Shown here in pieces: positions 42,153 through 54,300 of a stretch of DNA of 64,000 nt. The notes beneath the pieces were generated by a model. That model saw nothing but the letters and a program-made list of their open reading frames with translations. It made no database searches and was not told the DNA's origin. The stretch is from Staphylococcus edaphicus. Lineage in GTDB: Bacteria; Bacillota; Bacilli; Staphylococcales; Staphylococcaceae. The stretch lies in the NCBI RefSeq assembly GCF_002614725.1, contig NZ_MRZN01000002.1:124001-188000 (forward strand), given 5' to 3'. Each line of letters opens with the position of its first letter. Positions within the stretch are counted from its first letter, which is position 1. Position numbers and translations under genes: made by a program.

Positions 42153-42818
42153 ATGAAATATAAAACAGTCTTTGATATAATTGGTCCTACAATGGTAGGT
42201 CCGTCATCTTCTCATACTGCAGGCGCAGTGAGAATTGGTTTAGTAGCAAGAGACTTATTTAATCAATTGCCAAAACAAGTAGATATTTATCTGTATGGTT
42301 CATTTATGGAGACGTATAAAGGACATGGTACAGATGTTGCATTAGTGGGTGGTTTATTAGGTTATGATACTGATGATGATCGCATACAAACAAGTTTAGA
42401 AGCAGCGGAAGAAGCAGACATGAAAGTCAATTTTATTGAAATGGCAGAAGAAAGATCTCATCCTAATACAGCAATTATCAATATGCGGGATGGCGATAAA
42501 GAAATATCAGTTGAAGGCGTCTCAATTGGTGGCGGTAAAATTGAAGTTGTAGCAATCAATGGATTTAATATTGCTATAAGTGGTAATTACCCGGCGCTAC
42601 TTGTATTCCACAAAGATACCTTTGGTACCATCGGTCGTGTTGCCAATATCTTAGGAGATTCAAGTATTAATGTGGGGAGTATGCAAGTATCTAGAAAAGA
42701 AAAAGGCGACCAAGCATTAATGACTTGTGAATTAGACGATGCTGTAAATGATGAAATTATAGAGGAAATAAAAAATGTCGATGGTGTAGTGACGGTTTCA
42801 CTCATGGGAGACGCCTAA
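42153..42818 (+). CDS. sdaAB: L-serine dehydratase, beta subunit
   Basis: 221 residues. DIIGPTMVGPSSSHTAGAVRIG is the substrate-binding start of the beta domain; the C-terminal ACT domain begins near residue 147 (ALLVFHKDTFGTIGRVANIL). With SdaAA it forms the 4Fe-4S serine deaminase giving pyruvate and ammonia. GTGGGG is the SD. Twelve bases separate it from sdaAA. Confidence 0.95.
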   Translation: MKYKTVFDIIGPTMVGPSSSHTAGAVRIGLVARDLFNQLPKQVDIYLYGSFMETYKGHGTDVALVGGLLGYDTDDDRIQTSLEAAEEADMKVNFIEMAEERSHPNTAIINMRDGDKEISVEGVSIGGGKIEVVAINGFNIAISGNYPALLVFHKDTFGTIGRVANILGDSSINVGSMQVSRKEKGDQALMTCELDDAVNDEIIEEIKNVDGVVTVSLMGDA

Positions 42819-42830
42819 TGGAGGTATTGC

Positions 42831-43700
42831 ATGTTTAAAAGTGTGAAAGAATTAATAGAAATGTGTGAAGCACAAGATAAAAAAATCCATGAAATTATGC
42901 TTGAACAAGAAATGGAAGTGACGGGATTATCTGAAGCAGACGTTTACGCACATATGGATAAAAATTTACAAACAATGGAAAATGCTTTAGACGAAGGTTT
43001 AGCAGGTGTCACATCTACAACTGGATTGACTGGTGGAGACGCTGTGTTAATCAAAGAATATTTGAAAACGGGTAAATCATTAGCAGGACCTACATTGTTG
43101 GATGCGGTTAGCAAGGCTGTCGCAACAAACGAAGTAAACGCTGCCATGGGTAAAATTTGTGCGACACCTACTGCAGGTTCTGCAGGCGTTGTACCTGGTG
43201 TATTATTTGGTCTTAAACCGCGTTTAGAACCTTCGCGTAAAGATATGCTTAATTTCTTATTAACTTCAGGTGCATTTGGGTTTGTAGTTGCGAATAATGC
43301 ATCTATTTCTGGTGCAGCAGGTGGTTGTCAAGCGGAAGTAGGTTCAGCAGCAGCAATGGCTGCAGGTGCAACAGTAGAACTTGCAGGCGGTACACCACAA
43401 CAATCAGCTGAAGCTTTTGCAATTTGTTTGAAAAATATGCTAGGTTTAGTATGTGATCCAGTAGCTGGTTTAGTAGAGGTACCATGTGTTAAAAGAAATG
43501 CTGCAGGTGCATCTAATGCAATAGTATCTGCGGATATGGCTTTAGCAGGTGTCACTTCAAGAATTCCAACTGATGAAGTAATTGAAGCAATGTATAAAAT
43601 TGGACAAACAATGCCATCCGCTTTACGTGAAACAGGTCGTGGAGGTTTAGCAGGTACACCTACGGGTCAGCGCTTAAAACAAGAAATATTTGGTGATTAA
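42831..43700 (+). CDS. sdaAA: L-serine dehydratase, alpha (iron-sulfur) subunit
   Basis: 289 residues. Conserved cysteines for the 4Fe-4S cluster lie in [13 protein letters not shown] and in [31 protein letters not shown] and [20 protein letters not shown] are further family blocks. Operon partner of sdaAB; recG follows after 2 bases. SD GGAGG. Confidence 0.95.
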   Translation: MFKSVKELIEMCEAQDKKIHEIMLEQEMEVTGLSEADVYAHMDKNLQTMENALDEGLAGVTSTTGLTGGDAVLIKEYLKTGKSLAGPTLLDAVSKAVATNEVNAAMGKICATPTAGSAGVVPGVLFGLKPRLEPSRKDMLNFLLTSGAFGFVVANNASISGAAGGCQAEVGSAAAMAAGATVELAGGTPQQSAEAFAICLKNMLGLVCDPVAGLVEVPCVKRNAAGASNAIVSADMALAGVTSRIPTDEVIEAMYKIGQTMPSALRETGRGGLAGTPTGQRLKQEIFGD

Positions 43701-43702
43701 TC

Positions 43703-45748
43703 ATGTCAAAAGTCAATTTAATTGAAAGTCCGTTTCCGTTATCTCAAATCAAGGGTTTGGGTCCGAAACGGCTAGCAGTTTTAAATGAATTAAATATTCA
43801 TACGGTTGAAGATTTAATTTTATATTTGCCAACACGTTACGAAGATAATACTGTAATTGACTTAAATGAAGCTGAAGATCAAGCGATAGTGACAGTGGTG
43901 GGTGAAGTATATTCAACGCCTACTGTCGCTTTTTTTGGTCGTAATAAATCGAAATTAACCGTGCATATCATGGTTAATCATATTGCAGTGAAATGTACTT
44001 TTTTTAATCAGCCTTACTTAAAGAAGAAGATAGAATTACATGGCAGCGTAACTGTTAAAGGGAAATGGAATAAAGCTAAGCAAGAAATAAATGGTAATAG
44101 AATGTTTTTCAACCAACAAACAGAGGAAGGTTCACAATTTGAGCCTGTATATCGTATTAAAGAAGGCATTAAGCAGAAGCCTTTGAGAGATATGATAAGA
44201 CAAGTGTTTGATCAGGTAACAATACATGAATGGCTCTCTGCAGAATTAAGAAAGAAATATAAACTTGAAACATTAGAAGATACACTTAAAGCATTGCATT
44301 TTGCTACAGATAAGTCTTCCTTACTTAAAGCTCGTAGAACATACGCTTTTACTGAATTATTTATGTTTGAAATAAGGATGCAATGGCTGAATCGACTTGA
44401 AAAAACGTCGGATGAAGCAATCGAAGTAGACTATGACATTCATTTAGTTAAGCATTTTATAGATAGTTTACCTTTTGAATTGACTGATGCACAGAAACAT
44501 AGTGTAAACGAGATATTCAGGGATTTGAAAGCGCCTGTTCGCATGCATCGCTTATTACAGGGGGATGTTGGTTCAGGTAAGACGGTTGTTGCAGCGATTT
44601 GTATGTATGCCTTAAAAACGGCTGGCTATCAGTCAGCATTAATGGTTCCAACAGAAATATTAGCTGAACAACATGCTGAAAGTTTGGTTGATTTATTTGG
44701 AGACAGAATGAATGTTGCTTTATTGACAGGTTCAGTTAAAGGTAAAAAACGAAAGCTATTATTAGAACAGCTTAATAACAATGAAATTGATTGCATTATC
44801 GGAACACATGCTTTAATTCAAGATGATGTTAGATTTAATAATGTGGGACTTGTGATTACTGATGAGCAACATCGTTTTGGAGTTAATCAGAGACAATTAT
44901 TAAGAGAAAAAGGTGCCATGACCAATGTTTTATTTATGACAGCTACTCCAATACCTAGAACATTAGCAATTTCCGTATTCGGAGAAATGGACGTTTCTTC
45001 TATTAAACAACTACCCAAAGGTAGAAAACCCATCATCACATCGTGGTCTAAGCATGAAGCTTATGAAAGTGTATTAAACCAAATGACTTCAGAACTTAAA
45101 AAGGGTAGACAAGCTTATGTCATTTGTCCTTTGATTGAAAGTTCAGAACATCTTGAAGATGTACAAAATGTAGTTGAATTGTATGAATCATTGCAGTTAT
45201 ATTACGGTACAGAAAAAGTTGGGCTACTTCATGGTAAGTTACATTCGGACGAAAAAGATGAAGTTATGCAGCGTTTCAGTAACCATGAAATTGACATTTT
45301 AGTTTCAACAACAGTAGTTGAAGTTGGAGTGAACGTACCTAATGCAACGTTTATGATGATTTATGATGCAGATCGCTTTGGTTTATCTACGCTACATCAA
45401 TTACGTGGACGTGTTGGCAGAAGTGAACAACAAAGCTATTGTGTATTAATTGCTTCACCAAAAACTGAAACAGGCATTGAGCGTATGAATATTATGACGC
45501 AAACTACGGATGGATTTGAACTAAGTGAACGTGATTTAGAAATGAGGGGACCAGGTGATTTCTTTGGCGTGAAACAGAGCGGGTTACCTGATTTCTTAGT
45601 TGCAAATGTAGTAGAAGATTATAAAATGTTAGAAGTCGCTAGAGATGAAGCAGCTGAGTTAATACAATCTGGTGTGTTCTTTGAATCACAATATCATACG
45701 TTGAGAACTTTTATTGAAGAAAATTTATTATATATGAGTTTTGATTAA
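43703..45748 (+). CDS. recG: ATP-dependent DNA helicase RecG
   Basis: 681 residues. N-terminal wedge/OB domain (residues about 60-160), Walker A in [16 protein letters not shown] near residue 290, [15 protein letters not shown] (DEQH box), [16 protein letters not shown] and [17 protein letters not shown] in SF2 order. It remodels stalled forks and Holliday junctions. Runs on from the sdaA genes; a terminator at 45823 ends the transcript. Confidence 0.97.
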   Translation: MSKVNLIESPFPLSQIKGLGPKRLAVLNELNIHTVEDLILYLPTRYEDNTVIDLNEAEDQAIVTVVGEVYSTPTVAFFGRNKSKLTVHIMVNHIAVKCTFFNQPYLKKKIELHGSVTVKGKWNKAKQEINGNRMFFNQQTEEGSQFEPVYRIKEGIKQKPLRDMIRQVFDQVTIHEWLSAELRKKYKLETLEDTLKALHFATDKSSLLKARRTYAFTELFMFEIRMQWLNRLEKTSDEAIEVDYDIHLVKHFIDSLPFELTDAQKHSVNEIFRDLKAPVRMHRLLQGDVGSGKTVVAAICMYALKTAGYQSALMVPTEILAEQHAESLVDLFGDRMNVALLTGSVKGKKRKLLLEQLNNNEIDCIIGTHALIQDDVRFNNVGLVITDEQHRFGVNQRQLLREKGAMTNVLFMTATPIPRTLAISVFGEMDVSSIKQLPKGRKPIITSWSKHEAYESVLNQMTSELKKGRQAYVICPLIESSEHLEDVQNVVELYESLQLYYGTEKVGLLHGKLHSDEKDEVMQRFSNHEIDILVSTTVVEVGVNVPNATFMMIYDADRFGLSTLHQLRGRVGRSEQQSYCVLIASPKTETGIERMNIMTQTTDGFELSERDLEMRGPGDFFGVKQSGLPDFLVANVVEDYKMLEVARDEAAELIQSGVFFESQYHTLRTFIEENLLYMSFD

Positions 45749-45822
45749 AAATAACCGGTTTATTTGTCACTTTAGACAATGAACTCAATAAATTGAGAAG
45801 TGGTTTTAGAGGATTACCAGAG

Positions 45823-45853
45823 CTGAGACAAGACATTTGTCTCAGTTTTTTAA
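45823..45853 (+). terminator. Terminator after recG
   Basis: CTGAGACAA (45823-45831) pairs with TTGTCTCAG (45837-45845), then TTTTTT. The GAGACA/TGTCTC core is the same as in the hairpin at 19676-19722. Confidence 0.9.
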
Positions 45854-46368
45854 TGTACGTCAGATTCAGTCCAACCTTGCTAAATGCATTTGTTTTTCGT
45901 TTGTATCATCGTTAAAAGCGTGGCTATTTTTGTTATAGACATAATAGCATATGGAAAATGATTGCTTGTGTATTTGAACTTTGCACTCATTCTATAATAA
46001 GTAGCATCTAAATTATCTTGTTGTTATCATTCATTCCATACTGATTAATGACGAAATCTGAGTGATTTTAGTCTTTTGAATATTTAAGTAATAATATGCT
46101 ACTATTTTCGTCTTAATTCTTGTTGTATTAGTCAAAGAATTGGTTATGCAATGCAGTAAGAGAAAAAATGAGTTACATGACGTGTCGTAATGAGTTGTCA
46201 CATATAAGTCAAAAAAGGGTTGAGCTGTTCGTTATAGCACAAATCGTTATAGGTTGGTTGATACGTTATAAAACACTGCATTTGAAAACTTTAAATATTA
46301 TGTAAAAATTATCATTAAATTGGGTAAAGTTAAAAAAGCTTTAATTTACCTACAGTACATGTTTTTTG
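45854..46368. other. recG-fapR gap, about 0.5 kb without recognised gene
   Basis: AT-rich with stops in all frames; no SD-led ORF and no terminator hairpin seen. Several TATAAT-like boxes occur by composition. Confidence 0.55.
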
Positions 46369-46428
46369 TTGAGCAAATGAAATAGAAAGTGTTATGATAT
46401 GTTAGGAATGTTTAAGACTTGGTACTAA
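46369..46428 (+). promoter_or_regulatory. fapR-plsX-fabD-fabG promoter and FapR operator
   Basis: TTGAGC (46369-46374), 18-bp spacer, TATGAT (46393-46398). Just downstream, TTAAGACTTGGTACTAA (46412-46428) fits the 17-bp FapR operator pattern, whose right half GGTACTAA is canonical and whose left half is degenerate. Position over the early transcribed region fits repression relieved by malonyl-CoA. Confidence 0.65.
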
Positions 46429-46449
46429 AAATGTGGGAGTTTGAATGCG

Positions 46450-47019
46450 ATGAAATTAAAAAAACAAGAACGACGCGACGAAATAAAAAGAGAAATAGAG
46501 AAAAATCCTTTTATTACTGACTTAGATTTAAGTGTAATGTTCTCGGTGAGTATTCAAACAATTAGGCTTGACCGTACACATTTAAATATTCCGGAACTAA
46601 GAACACGTATCAAAACTGTAGCGAAGAAAAATTATGAAAGCATTCGTTCTATAGAAGGCAGTGAAATAATAGGGGATGTGATTAATGTCCATCCTGATCA
46701 AACTGCCACTTCAATTATAAAAATTGAAGAAGATTCGGTGTTTACAAGAAATAAAATTGCTAGGGGCCATGTATTATTTGCCCAAGCAAATTCCCTATGT
46801 GTGGCACTTATACATAAACCAGTTGTTTTAACGAAAGAAAGTAATGTAACATTTATGAAAACAGTTAAATTAAATGAAACGGTACGTGCTAATGCGCAAA
46901 CCATTGAAATTACAGATAAATTTTATACGATAAAAGTACATTCATACGTTAAAGATATGCTCGTTTTTATGGGAACTTTTAAAATGTATTATACAAGTGA
47001 GGATGAACAAAATGGTTAA
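46450..47019 (+). CDS. fapR: FapR, malonyl-CoA-responsive repressor of lipid synthesis
   Basis: 189 residues from the ATG at 46450 ([15 protein letters not shown]), with GGGAG about 10 bases upstream; a TTG at 46441 is in frame but less likely. N-terminal DeoR-like HTH ([20 protein letters not shown]), linker, then a hotdog domain ([18 protein letters not shown]) that binds malonyl-CoA. First gene of the fap operon, overlapping plsX by 8 bases and autoregulated by the operator at 46412. Confidence 0.96.
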   Translation: MKLKKQERRDEIKREIEKNPFITDLDLSVMFSVSIQTIRLDRTHLNIPELRTRIKTVAKKNYESIRSIEGSEIIGDVINVHPDQTATSIIKIEEDSVFTRNKIARGHVLFAQANSLCVALIHKPVVLTKESNVTFMKTVKLNETVRANAQTIEITDKFYTIKVHSYVKDMLVFMGTFKMYYTSEDEQNG

Positions 47020-47998
47020 ATTAGCGATTGATATGATGGGTGGAGACGATGCACCTGGAATCGTTTTGGAAGCTGTTGAAAAAGCGGTTAATGATTATAA
47101 TGATCTTGAAATAATTTTATTTGGAGATTCATCTCAATGTACACTAGAACATGAACGTGTAGAAATACGTCATTGTACTGAATCAATTGCGATGGATGAT
47201 GAACCAGTGAGAGCAATTAGACGAAAAAAAGATAGCTCTATGGCTCGTATGGCTGAAGCGGTTAAGCGCGGTGAGGCGGATGGATGTGTTTCCGCAGGTA
47301 ATACTGGCGCACTGATGTCAGCTGGACTATTTATTGTTGGTCGAATTAAAGGTGTGGAACGACCAGCGTTGGTTGTCACATTACCAACTGTTTCTGGCAA
47401 AGGTTTTGTATTTATGGATGTTGGAGCCAATGCGGATGCCAAAGCAGAGCATTTGTTACAATACGCTCAATTAGGAAATATTTATGCTCAAAAAATTAGA
47501 GGTATCGCTGAGCCATCTGTAAGTTTATTAAATATTGGCACAGAAGCAGCAAAGGGTAATAATCTAACTAAGAAAGCTTATAGTTTAATGGATGAGCAAC
47601 ATGATTTTAAATTTACAGGTAATGTTGAAGCAAAAGGATTAATGAATGATGTTGCCGACGTCGTAGTCACTGATGGCTATACAGGTAATATGATTCTTAA
47701 AAATCTAGAAGGTGTTGCAAAAGCGATGGGTAAAATGTTTAAATCTACGCTCTTAAGCAGCTTAAAAAATAAAATGGCGGCATTAATTTTACGCAAAGAT
47801 TTGAACGGTTTAATGACAAAAATGGATTACGCAGAATACGGCGGTTCTGTATTGTTGGGATTAAACGGTACTGTAGTTAAGGCACATGGCAGTTCTAGTG
47901 CAAAAGCATTTTATTCAGCAATTCGTCAGGCAAAAATTGCTGGTGAACAAGAAATTGTGAAAACAATGAAAGAAACGGTGGGAACAGAAAATGAGTAA
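47012..47998 (+). CDS. plsX: Phosphate acyltransferase PlsX
   Basis: 328 residues from the ATG at 47012 ([16 protein letters not shown]), preceded by [40 protein letters not shown] VGANAD and [17 protein letters not shown] are family blocks. Interconverts acyl-ACP and acyl-phosphate at the membrane surface, feeding PlsY. The upstream in-frame ATG at 46997 lies on the SD and is rejected. Confidence 0.97.
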   Translation: MVKLAIDMMGGDDAPGIVLEAVEKAVNDYNDLEIILFGDSSQCTLEHERVEIRHCTESIAMDDEPVRAIRRKKDSSMARMAEAVKRGEADGCVSAGNTGALMSAGLFIVGRIKGVERPALVVTLPTVSGKGFVFMDVGANADAKAEHLLQYAQLGNIYAQKIRGIAEPSVSLLNIGTEAAKGNNLTKKAYSLMDEQHDFKFTGNVEAKGLMNDVADVVVTDGYTGNMILKNLEGVAKAMGKMFKSTLLSSLKNKMAALILRKDLNGLMTKMDYAEYGGSVLLGLNGTVVKAHGSSSAKAFYSAIRQAKIAGEQEIVKTMKETVGTENE

Positions 47999-48917
47999 AA
48001 CAGCGATTATCTTTCCAGGTCAAGGTTCTCAAAAAGTTGGCATGGCGAGTGATTTATATAAACATGAAAAAGAAGCAACAGCGATTTTAAATCAAGCTCA
48101 AAATGCTGTAGACTTTGATATTTTAGAAACAATGTTTACTGATAAAGAAGAAAAGTTAGGTCAGACAGAAAATACACAACCAGCATTGTTGACACATAGT
48201 TCCGCATTATTAAATGCACTTAATGAATTAAATGCCGATTACACTATGGGACATAGCTTAGGCGAATATGTGAGTTTAGTAGCGAGTGGTGTGTTGAAAT
48301 TTGAAGATGCAGTAAAAATTGTGAGAAAACGTGGTCAGCTGATGGCTGAAGCCTTCCCAGATGGTGTAGGTAGTATGGCTGCTGTGCTTGGATTAGACTA
48401 TGATGCAGTTGATACAATTTGTAAACAACTTTCAACAGAAGATGCAATGATTGAACCGGCAAATATAAATGCGCCTGGTCAAATTGTAGTATCAGGTCAT
48501 AAGACGGTGATTGATCGATTAGTTGAAGAAGGAAAATCATTAGGGGCAAAACGTGTTATGCCACTAGCTGTTTCGGGTCCTTTCCATTCATCTATGATGC
48601 AAGTTATCAAAGATGATTTTGCTAACTATATAGAGCAGTTTGAGTGGTCTGATGCTAAATTCCCTGTTGTTCAGAATGTTCATGCACAAGGTGAAACAGA
48701 TGCAGGTGTAATAAAAAATCATATGATAGAGCAATTATACTCGCCAGTACAATTTATTAGTTCGACAGAGTGGCTAATAGAACAAGGTGTAGATCATTTT
48801 ATCGAAATTGGTCCAGGTAAAGTCCTTTCTGGATTAATTAGAAAAATTAATAAAGATGTAAAAGTTACCTCAATTCAAACATTAGAAGATGTGAAAGGTT
48901 GGAATGAAAATGACTAA
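47991..48917 (+). CDS. fabD: Malonyl-CoA:ACP transacylase
   Basis: 308 residues. [18 protein letters not shown], active Ser in [16 protein letters not shown], and His in SGPFHSSMM. Transfers malonyl from CoA to ACP. Overlaps plsX by 8 and fabG by 14 bases, so translation is tightly coupled. Confidence 0.97.
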   Translation: MSKTAIIFPGQGSQKVGMASDLYKHEKEATAILNQAQNAVDFDILETMFTDKEEKLGQTENTQPALLTHSSALLNALNELNADYTMGHSLGEYVSLVASGVLKFEDAVKIVRKRGQLMAEAFPDGVGSMAAVLGLDYDAVDTICKQLSTEDAMIEPANINAPGQIVVSGHKTVIDRLVEEGKSLGAKRVMPLAVSGPFHSSMMQVIKDDFANYIEQFEWSDAKFPVVQNVHAQGETDAGVIKNHMIEQLYSPVQFISSTEWLIEQGVDHFIEIGPGKVLSGLIRKINKDVKVTSIQTLEDVKGWNEND

Positions 48918-49644
48918 AAGTGCGTTAGTGACTGGGGCTTCAAGAGGTATTGGACGCAGTATTGCGCTTCAATTAGCTGAAGAGGGTTACCAAGTTGCAG
49001 TGAACTATGCAGGAAATAAAGAAAAAGCTGATGCAGTTGTAGAAGAAATCAAGGCCAAAGGTGTTGAGGCATTTGCTATTCAAGCTAATGTTGCAAATGG
49101 TGATGAAGTCAAAGCAATGATTAAAGAAGTCGTTAGCCAGTTCGGTTCTATTGACGTTCTTGTGAATAATGCAGGTATTACACGCGATAACTTATTGATG
49201 AGAATGAAAGAACATGAATGGGATGATGTTATAGATACAAACTTAAAAGGCGTATTTAACTGTATTCAAAAAGTAACCCCTCAAATGTTGAGACAAAAAG
49301 GTGGGGCAATTATCAATTTATCAAGTGTCGTTGGTGCTGTTGGTAATCCAGGTCAAGCTAACTATGTCGCTACGAAAGCTGGTGTTATTGGCCTGACTAA
49401 ATCAGCAGCTAGAGAATTGGCTTCTAGAAATATTACAGTGAACGCAGTTGCACCTGGCTTTATTGTTTCTGATATGACAGATGCTTTGAGCGAAGAACTT
49501 AAAGCACAAATGTTAGAGCAAATTCCATTAGCTAGATTTGGTGAAGATTCTGACATTGCCAATACTGTAACGTTCTTAGCTTCAGAAAAAGCAAAATATA
49601 TTACGGGACAAACGATTCATGTCAATGGTGGCATGTATATGTAA
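48904..49644 (+). CDS. fabG: 3-oxoacyl-ACP reductase
   Basis: 246 residues (MKMTKSALV start as usual; an ATG at 48910 is alternative). [10 protein letters not shown] cofactor motif, NNAG, and the catalytic Ser/Tyr/Lys in [20 protein letters not shown] and the following TKAG (Y-x-x-x-K). NADPH-dependent reduction of 3-ketoacyl-ACP. Last gene coupled to FapR control before acpP. Confidence 0.97.
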   Translation: MKMTKSALVTGASRGIGRSIALQLAEEGYQVAVNYAGNKEKADAVVEEIKAKGVEAFAIQANVANGDEVKAMIKEVVSQFGSIDVLVNNAGITRDNLLMRMKEHEWDDVIDTNLKGVFNCIQKVTPQMLRQKGGAIINLSSVVGAVGNPGQANYVATKAGVIGLTKSAARELASRNITVNAVAPGFIVSDMTDALSEELKAQMLEQIPLARFGEDSDIANTVTFLASEKAKYITGQTIHVNGGMYM

Positions 49645-49793
49645 TTTAAAATAGAACAGCAATGGTACTATGTAGTTTTGAAATAGATGTAGTATTATAG
49701 TTCTGAAGAAAATGATATAGTGGTTCATTAGTAAATGGAAATGAGTCAAATTAATTGTTAATTTACTTATATTAAATGTATTTCTAATGACTT

Positions 49794-49861
49794 CAATTGA
49801 AATACTACTTGTATTTCAATTGATAAAATGGGAAAATATAAAAGTCTATCAATAGACTTTT
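49794..49861 (+). promoter_or_regulatory. Two perfect hairpins in the acpP 5' region
   Basis: CAATTGAAATAC (49794-49805) / GTATTTCAATTG (49811-49822), 12 bp with loop TACTT and no T-run. Then AAAAGTCTA / TAGACTTTT (about 49840-49861), 9 bp with loop TCAA, ending exactly at the SD AAAGGAGG. The second probably shapes or stabilises the acpP ribosome-binding region. Confidence 0.75.
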
Positions 49862-49878
49862 AAAGGAGGTGAATCGAC

Positions 49879-50112
49879 GTGGAAAACTTCGACAAAGTAA
49901 AAGACATTATCGTTGACCGTTTAGGTGTTGACGCTGAAAAAGTAACTGAAGATGCATCTTTTAAAGATGATTTAGGCGCTGACTCACTTGATATCGCTGA
50001 ATTAGTTATGGAATTAGAAGATGAATTTGGTACTGAAATTCCTGATGAAGAAGCTGAAAAAATCAACACAGTTGGTGACGCAGTTAAATTTATTAACAGT
50101 ATTGAAAAATAA
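49879..50112 (+). CDS. acpP: Acyl carrier protein
   Basis: 77 residues from a GTG start, SD AAAGGAGGTG near-perfect. Acidic four-helix protein; the phosphopantetheine Ser is in [14 protein letters not shown] near residue 36. It carries acyl chains for FabD/FabG and PlsX encoded just upstream. Gapped 234 bases from fabG, so a separate promoter is likely, in line with the high dosage of ACP. Confidence 0.98.
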   Translation: MENFDKVKDIIVDRLGVDAEKVTEDASFKDDLGADSLDIAELVMELEDEFGTEIPDEEAEKINTVGDAVKFINSIEK

Positions 50113-50123
50113 TAAACAAATAT

Positions 50124-50156
50124 CTGAGTCGTTATTCATACGGCTCAGATTTTTTG
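50124..50156 (+). terminator. Terminator after acpP
   Basis: CTGAGTCGT (50124-50132) / ACGGCTCAG (50140-50148), 9 bp with a G-U pair, then TTTTTT. Confidence 0.9.
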
Positions 50157-50344
50157 TTATCTTTGTTTCTAAATTTAAATCAGTCAATAAAGTAATAAGT
50201 TTGTTTCACTATATTATTATTAGGTGAGCAATCATACTAACGTACATGCGAAAGACAGCAGTTTTCTCTTTAGTTTTGATGTGATTTCACGTAAAATATA
50301 TAAGGTATACAGAATTCTAGCGCTATTTCTGAGGAGGAACGAGA

Positions 50345-51079
50345 TTGACCAATCAAAAAAAGAAAGAAATGGTACAAACATTCCAAAATAAGTTTGCACA
50401 AAAAATGCAAGAATTGAATTTGAGTTTTAACCAAGTGGATTTATATCAACAAGCCTTTTCTCATTCAAGCTTTATTAACGACTTTAATATGAACCGACTA
50501 GACCATAATGAGCGATTAGAATTTTTAGGAGACGCGGTATTAGAATTGACGGTTTCACGTTATTTATTTGATAAATATCCAGAATTGCCTGAAGGTAATT
50601 TGACTAAAATGCGTGCAACAATTGTTTGTGAGCCTTCACTTGTAATATTTGCGAAAAAAATTCAACTCAATGATTTAATTTTATTAGGCAAAGGTGAAGA
50701 AAAAACGGGCGGTAGAACACGACCTTCACTTGTTTCCGATGCGTTTGAAGCATTTGTAGGTGCGTTGTATTTAGATCAAGGATTGGATGCAGTCTGGCAT
50801 TTTTCTGAACAAATCATATTTCCGTATGTCGAAGATGATGAATTAGATGGTGTTGTTGATTTTAAGACCCAATTTCAAGAATTTGTGCATCGGCAGAACA
50901 AAGGTGATGTCACTTATCGATTGATTAATGAGGAAGGCCCAGCACATCATCGACTTTTTACGTCCGAGGTGATTTTGGAAAATCAGGCAGTAGCGGAAGG
51001 CAAAGGTAAAACAAAAAAAGAATCTGAGCAAAAAGCTGCAGAACGTGCATATAAAATGCTGAAAAATACAGTTGTATAA
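50345..51079 (+). CDS. rnc: Ribonuclease III
   Basis: 244 residues from a TTG start at 50345, chosen for GAGGAGG nine bases upstream. Catalytic signature [16 protein letters not shown] near residues 58-72, second acidic cluster [16 protein letters not shown], and a C-terminal dsRNA-binding domain ([14 protein letters not shown] ... [19 protein letters not shown]). Processes rRNA and sense/antisense duplexes. Followed by smc, the standard order. The 260-base gap to smc shows no feature beyond its SD. Confidence 0.96.
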   Translation: MTNQKKKEMVQTFQNKFAQKMQELNLSFNQVDLYQQAFSHSSFINDFNMNRLDHNERLEFLGDAVLELTVSRYLFDKYPELPEGNLTKMRATIVCEPSLVIFAKKIQLNDLILLGKGEEKTGGRTRPSLVSDAFEAFVGALYLDQGLDAVWHFSEQIIFPYVEDDELDGVVDFKTQFQEFVHRQNKGDVTYRLINEEGPAHHRLFTSEVILENQAVAEGKGKTKKESEQKAAERAYKMLKNTVV

Positions 51080-51339
51080 CGCGTTAAACGCTAATAATAG
51101 TGATTTGTTAAAATGAAGTGCTATTGTTAGGAACATTTTTAATATAAAAAATGACATATAAGGATGTTGTGTTTTTTAATAATAAATATAATTATGACTA
51201 ATATTAAATTAGTTGTTAATCACTATTTTGTTGAAATAAATTATATAAGAAATAAAACATTTTGAAAGTAATATAGCTTGCAATTTTACTTTCATTTCTA
51301 TGCTGTAAAGCAGTAAGGAACACTTTAAAGGAGAATAGC

Positions 51340-54300
51340 ATGGTTTATTTAAAATCTATAGATGCCTTTGGTTTTAAGTCATTTGCTGAACATACAAATG
51401 TTCAGTTCGATGAGGGTGTAACAGCAATTGTTGGACCTAATGGTAGTGGTAAAAGTAATATTACAGATGCAATAAAATGGGTACTAGGTGAGCAATCAGC
51501 TAAGTCATTACGCGGTGCCAAAATGGAAGACATTATTTTTTCAGGAGCCGAGCATAGAAAAGCACAAAATTATGCTGAAGTAAAATTGAAATTAGATAAT
51601 AGTTCAGGAAAGTTACAAGTAGATGCTACTGAAGTAACAGTGACGCGTCGCTTATATAGAAGTGGCGAGAGTGAATATTATTTGAATAATGAGCGAACAA
51701 GATTAAAGGATATTATTGATTTATTTTTAGATTCAGGATTAGGTAAAGAAGCATTTAGCATCATATCACAGGGACGTGTGGACGAAATACTAAATGCAAA
51801 ACCTGTTGATAGAAGACAAATTTTAGAGGAATCTGCGGGTGTATTAAAATATAAAAAAAGAAAAGCTACATCTGTGCAAAAATTAGATCAGACTGAGGAT
51901 AATTTATCACGTGTAGAAGATATACTTTATGATTTAGAAGGACGTGTAGAACCTTTACGCGAAGAAGCGGCGATTGCAAAAGAGTATAAACATTTATCTA
52001 AAGAAATGGAAAAAAGTGATGTCTTAGTAACAGTACATGATATTAAACAATATAATGATAATATTAACGAATTAGACGATAATTTAAATCATTTAAAAAG
52101 TCAGCAAGCTTCAAAAGACGCAGAAAAAGTACAACATACGCACTCCTTAAATAAATATAAAACAGAGAGACAACAACTAGATGAACGTATTGAGTCATTA
52201 AACGTTCAACTAGTAAAAGCCACTGAAGATGTCGAAAAATTTACAGGACAATTAAACGTATTAGAAGAACGGAAAAAAAATCAATCAGAGACGAATGCAC
52301 GCTTTGAGGAAGAACAAGATAGCTTACTTAATCAAACTGAAAATTTAAGTAAAGAAAAAACTGAAGTTCAAGTAGAAATTGATAGATTAAAAGCACAACA
52401 AAAAGACTTGAATGAAAAAGTACAACATTTTGAATCACAACTGTATGTCACAGATGAGCAACATGATGAAAAACTCGAAGCAATTAAAGATGAATATTAT
52501 CAACTTATGTCTGAACAATCAGATGTAAATAATGACATTCGATTTTTAGAACATACAATACAAGAAAATGAAACTAAGCAATCACGCCTAGATTCAAGAT
52601 TAGTTGAAGCATTTGATCAATTAAAAAAAATACAATCAGATATTACCGATGTGGAGAAACAAAGTGCAACAACACAAAGAGAATTAAAGCAAGCAGAACA
52701 ACAACTAAATGAATATGAACGAAGATTAACTCAACTAAAACAACAACGCAGTGAATATGAAGAAAAATTACATCAAGCTTATCGATTTAATGAAAAGTTA
52801 AAATCACGGATTGATAGCGCTGCAACACAACAAGAAGAATATAGTTATTTTTTTAATGGCGTGAAACATATCCTTAAAGCTAAGAATAATCAATTAACAG
52901 GTATCCGAGGTGCAGTAGCTGAAGTCATTCAAGTACCTTCTGATTTAACAAAAGCTATAGAAATTGCTTTAGGTGCTTCATTACAACATGTAATTGTAGA
53001 TTCAGAAAAAGATGGTAGACAAGCTATTCAGTATCTCAAACAAAATGGGCTGGGTAGAGCTACATTCCTACCGTTAAATGTGATTCAGCCAAGACATATA
53101 GCTAATGAAATATTAAATACGGCACAAGCAGCACAAGGATTTATCAATATTGCTTCACAAGCAATACAGGTTGATTCAGATTATCAAAACGTTGTACAAA
53201 ATTTATTAGGAAATACTATTATTGTTGATGAATTAAAAAATGCAAATGAGTTAGCCAGAAAAATTCGTTACCGTACACGCATTGTGACGTTAGATGGTGA
53301 TATCGTCAATCCAGGTGGATCTATGACAGGTGGCGGTGAGCGTAAAACGAAAAGCATCTTAGCACAAAAAGATGAGCTCGCCAAGATGCGTGCACAGTTA
53401 GAAGACTATCAACAACAAACCATCGAATTTGAAAAGCAATTTCAAGCGATTAAAGAAGAATCAGATCATTTGAGTGAAAGCTATTTTGAATCAAGTCAAC
53501 AGTACAATGTGGCAAAGCAAACGTTGCATGATTTCGAACTAGAATTAGATCGACTTAGAAAGAATGAAGCTCATATAAAAGACGAACATGAAGAATTTGA
53601 ATTTGAAAAGAACGATGGTTATCAAAGCGAAACGAGTAAACAAACATTACAGGATAAAAAACAAAGGCTTGAACAGATCAAAGCACAATTACTTAGACTA
53701 GAAGAAGATATTAATCATTACACTAAACTATCTAAAGAGGGAAAAGAAAGTACAACGCAAATACAACAACAATTGCATCAAAAGCAATCAGATTTAGCAG
53801 TAGTAAAAGAACGATTAAATGCTCAAAAACAATCACTTTCAAAAATCACTAAACAATTGGCAACTGTGGCTGAACAACAAGAAAAATTAGATGAGCAAAT
53901 CAAGCTGTTTAACTCAGATGAGGTGACAGGAGAAAAAGCATTTGAAACGATTCAAAGTAATATTGAACAAAGTAAGGCAACTAAAGAAAAACTTGCAGTC
54001 GATATAGAGGACGTTAAATCGCGTAGACTCGAATTGAATGATACAATCGAAGAGACAGATCAAAGACTTCAAGAGGCAAATCAAGATATTCTATCTATAG
54101 AAAATCGCTATCAAGATATTAAATCAGAACAGTCTCGTTTAGATGTGTTAATCAACTATGCTATGAATCATTTAAGTGATGATTATCATTTAACATACGA
54201 ACGCGCAAGCGAACTGTATGAGTTAGATGAAGATATTGATGTATTACGCAAAAAAGTAAAATTAACGAAAATGTCTATAGAAGAATTAGGGCCCGTTAAT

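Noticed and set aside
50021-50227. 68-aa ORF overlapping the acpP end
   Set aside because: Out-of-frame reading of acpP that continues through its terminator.
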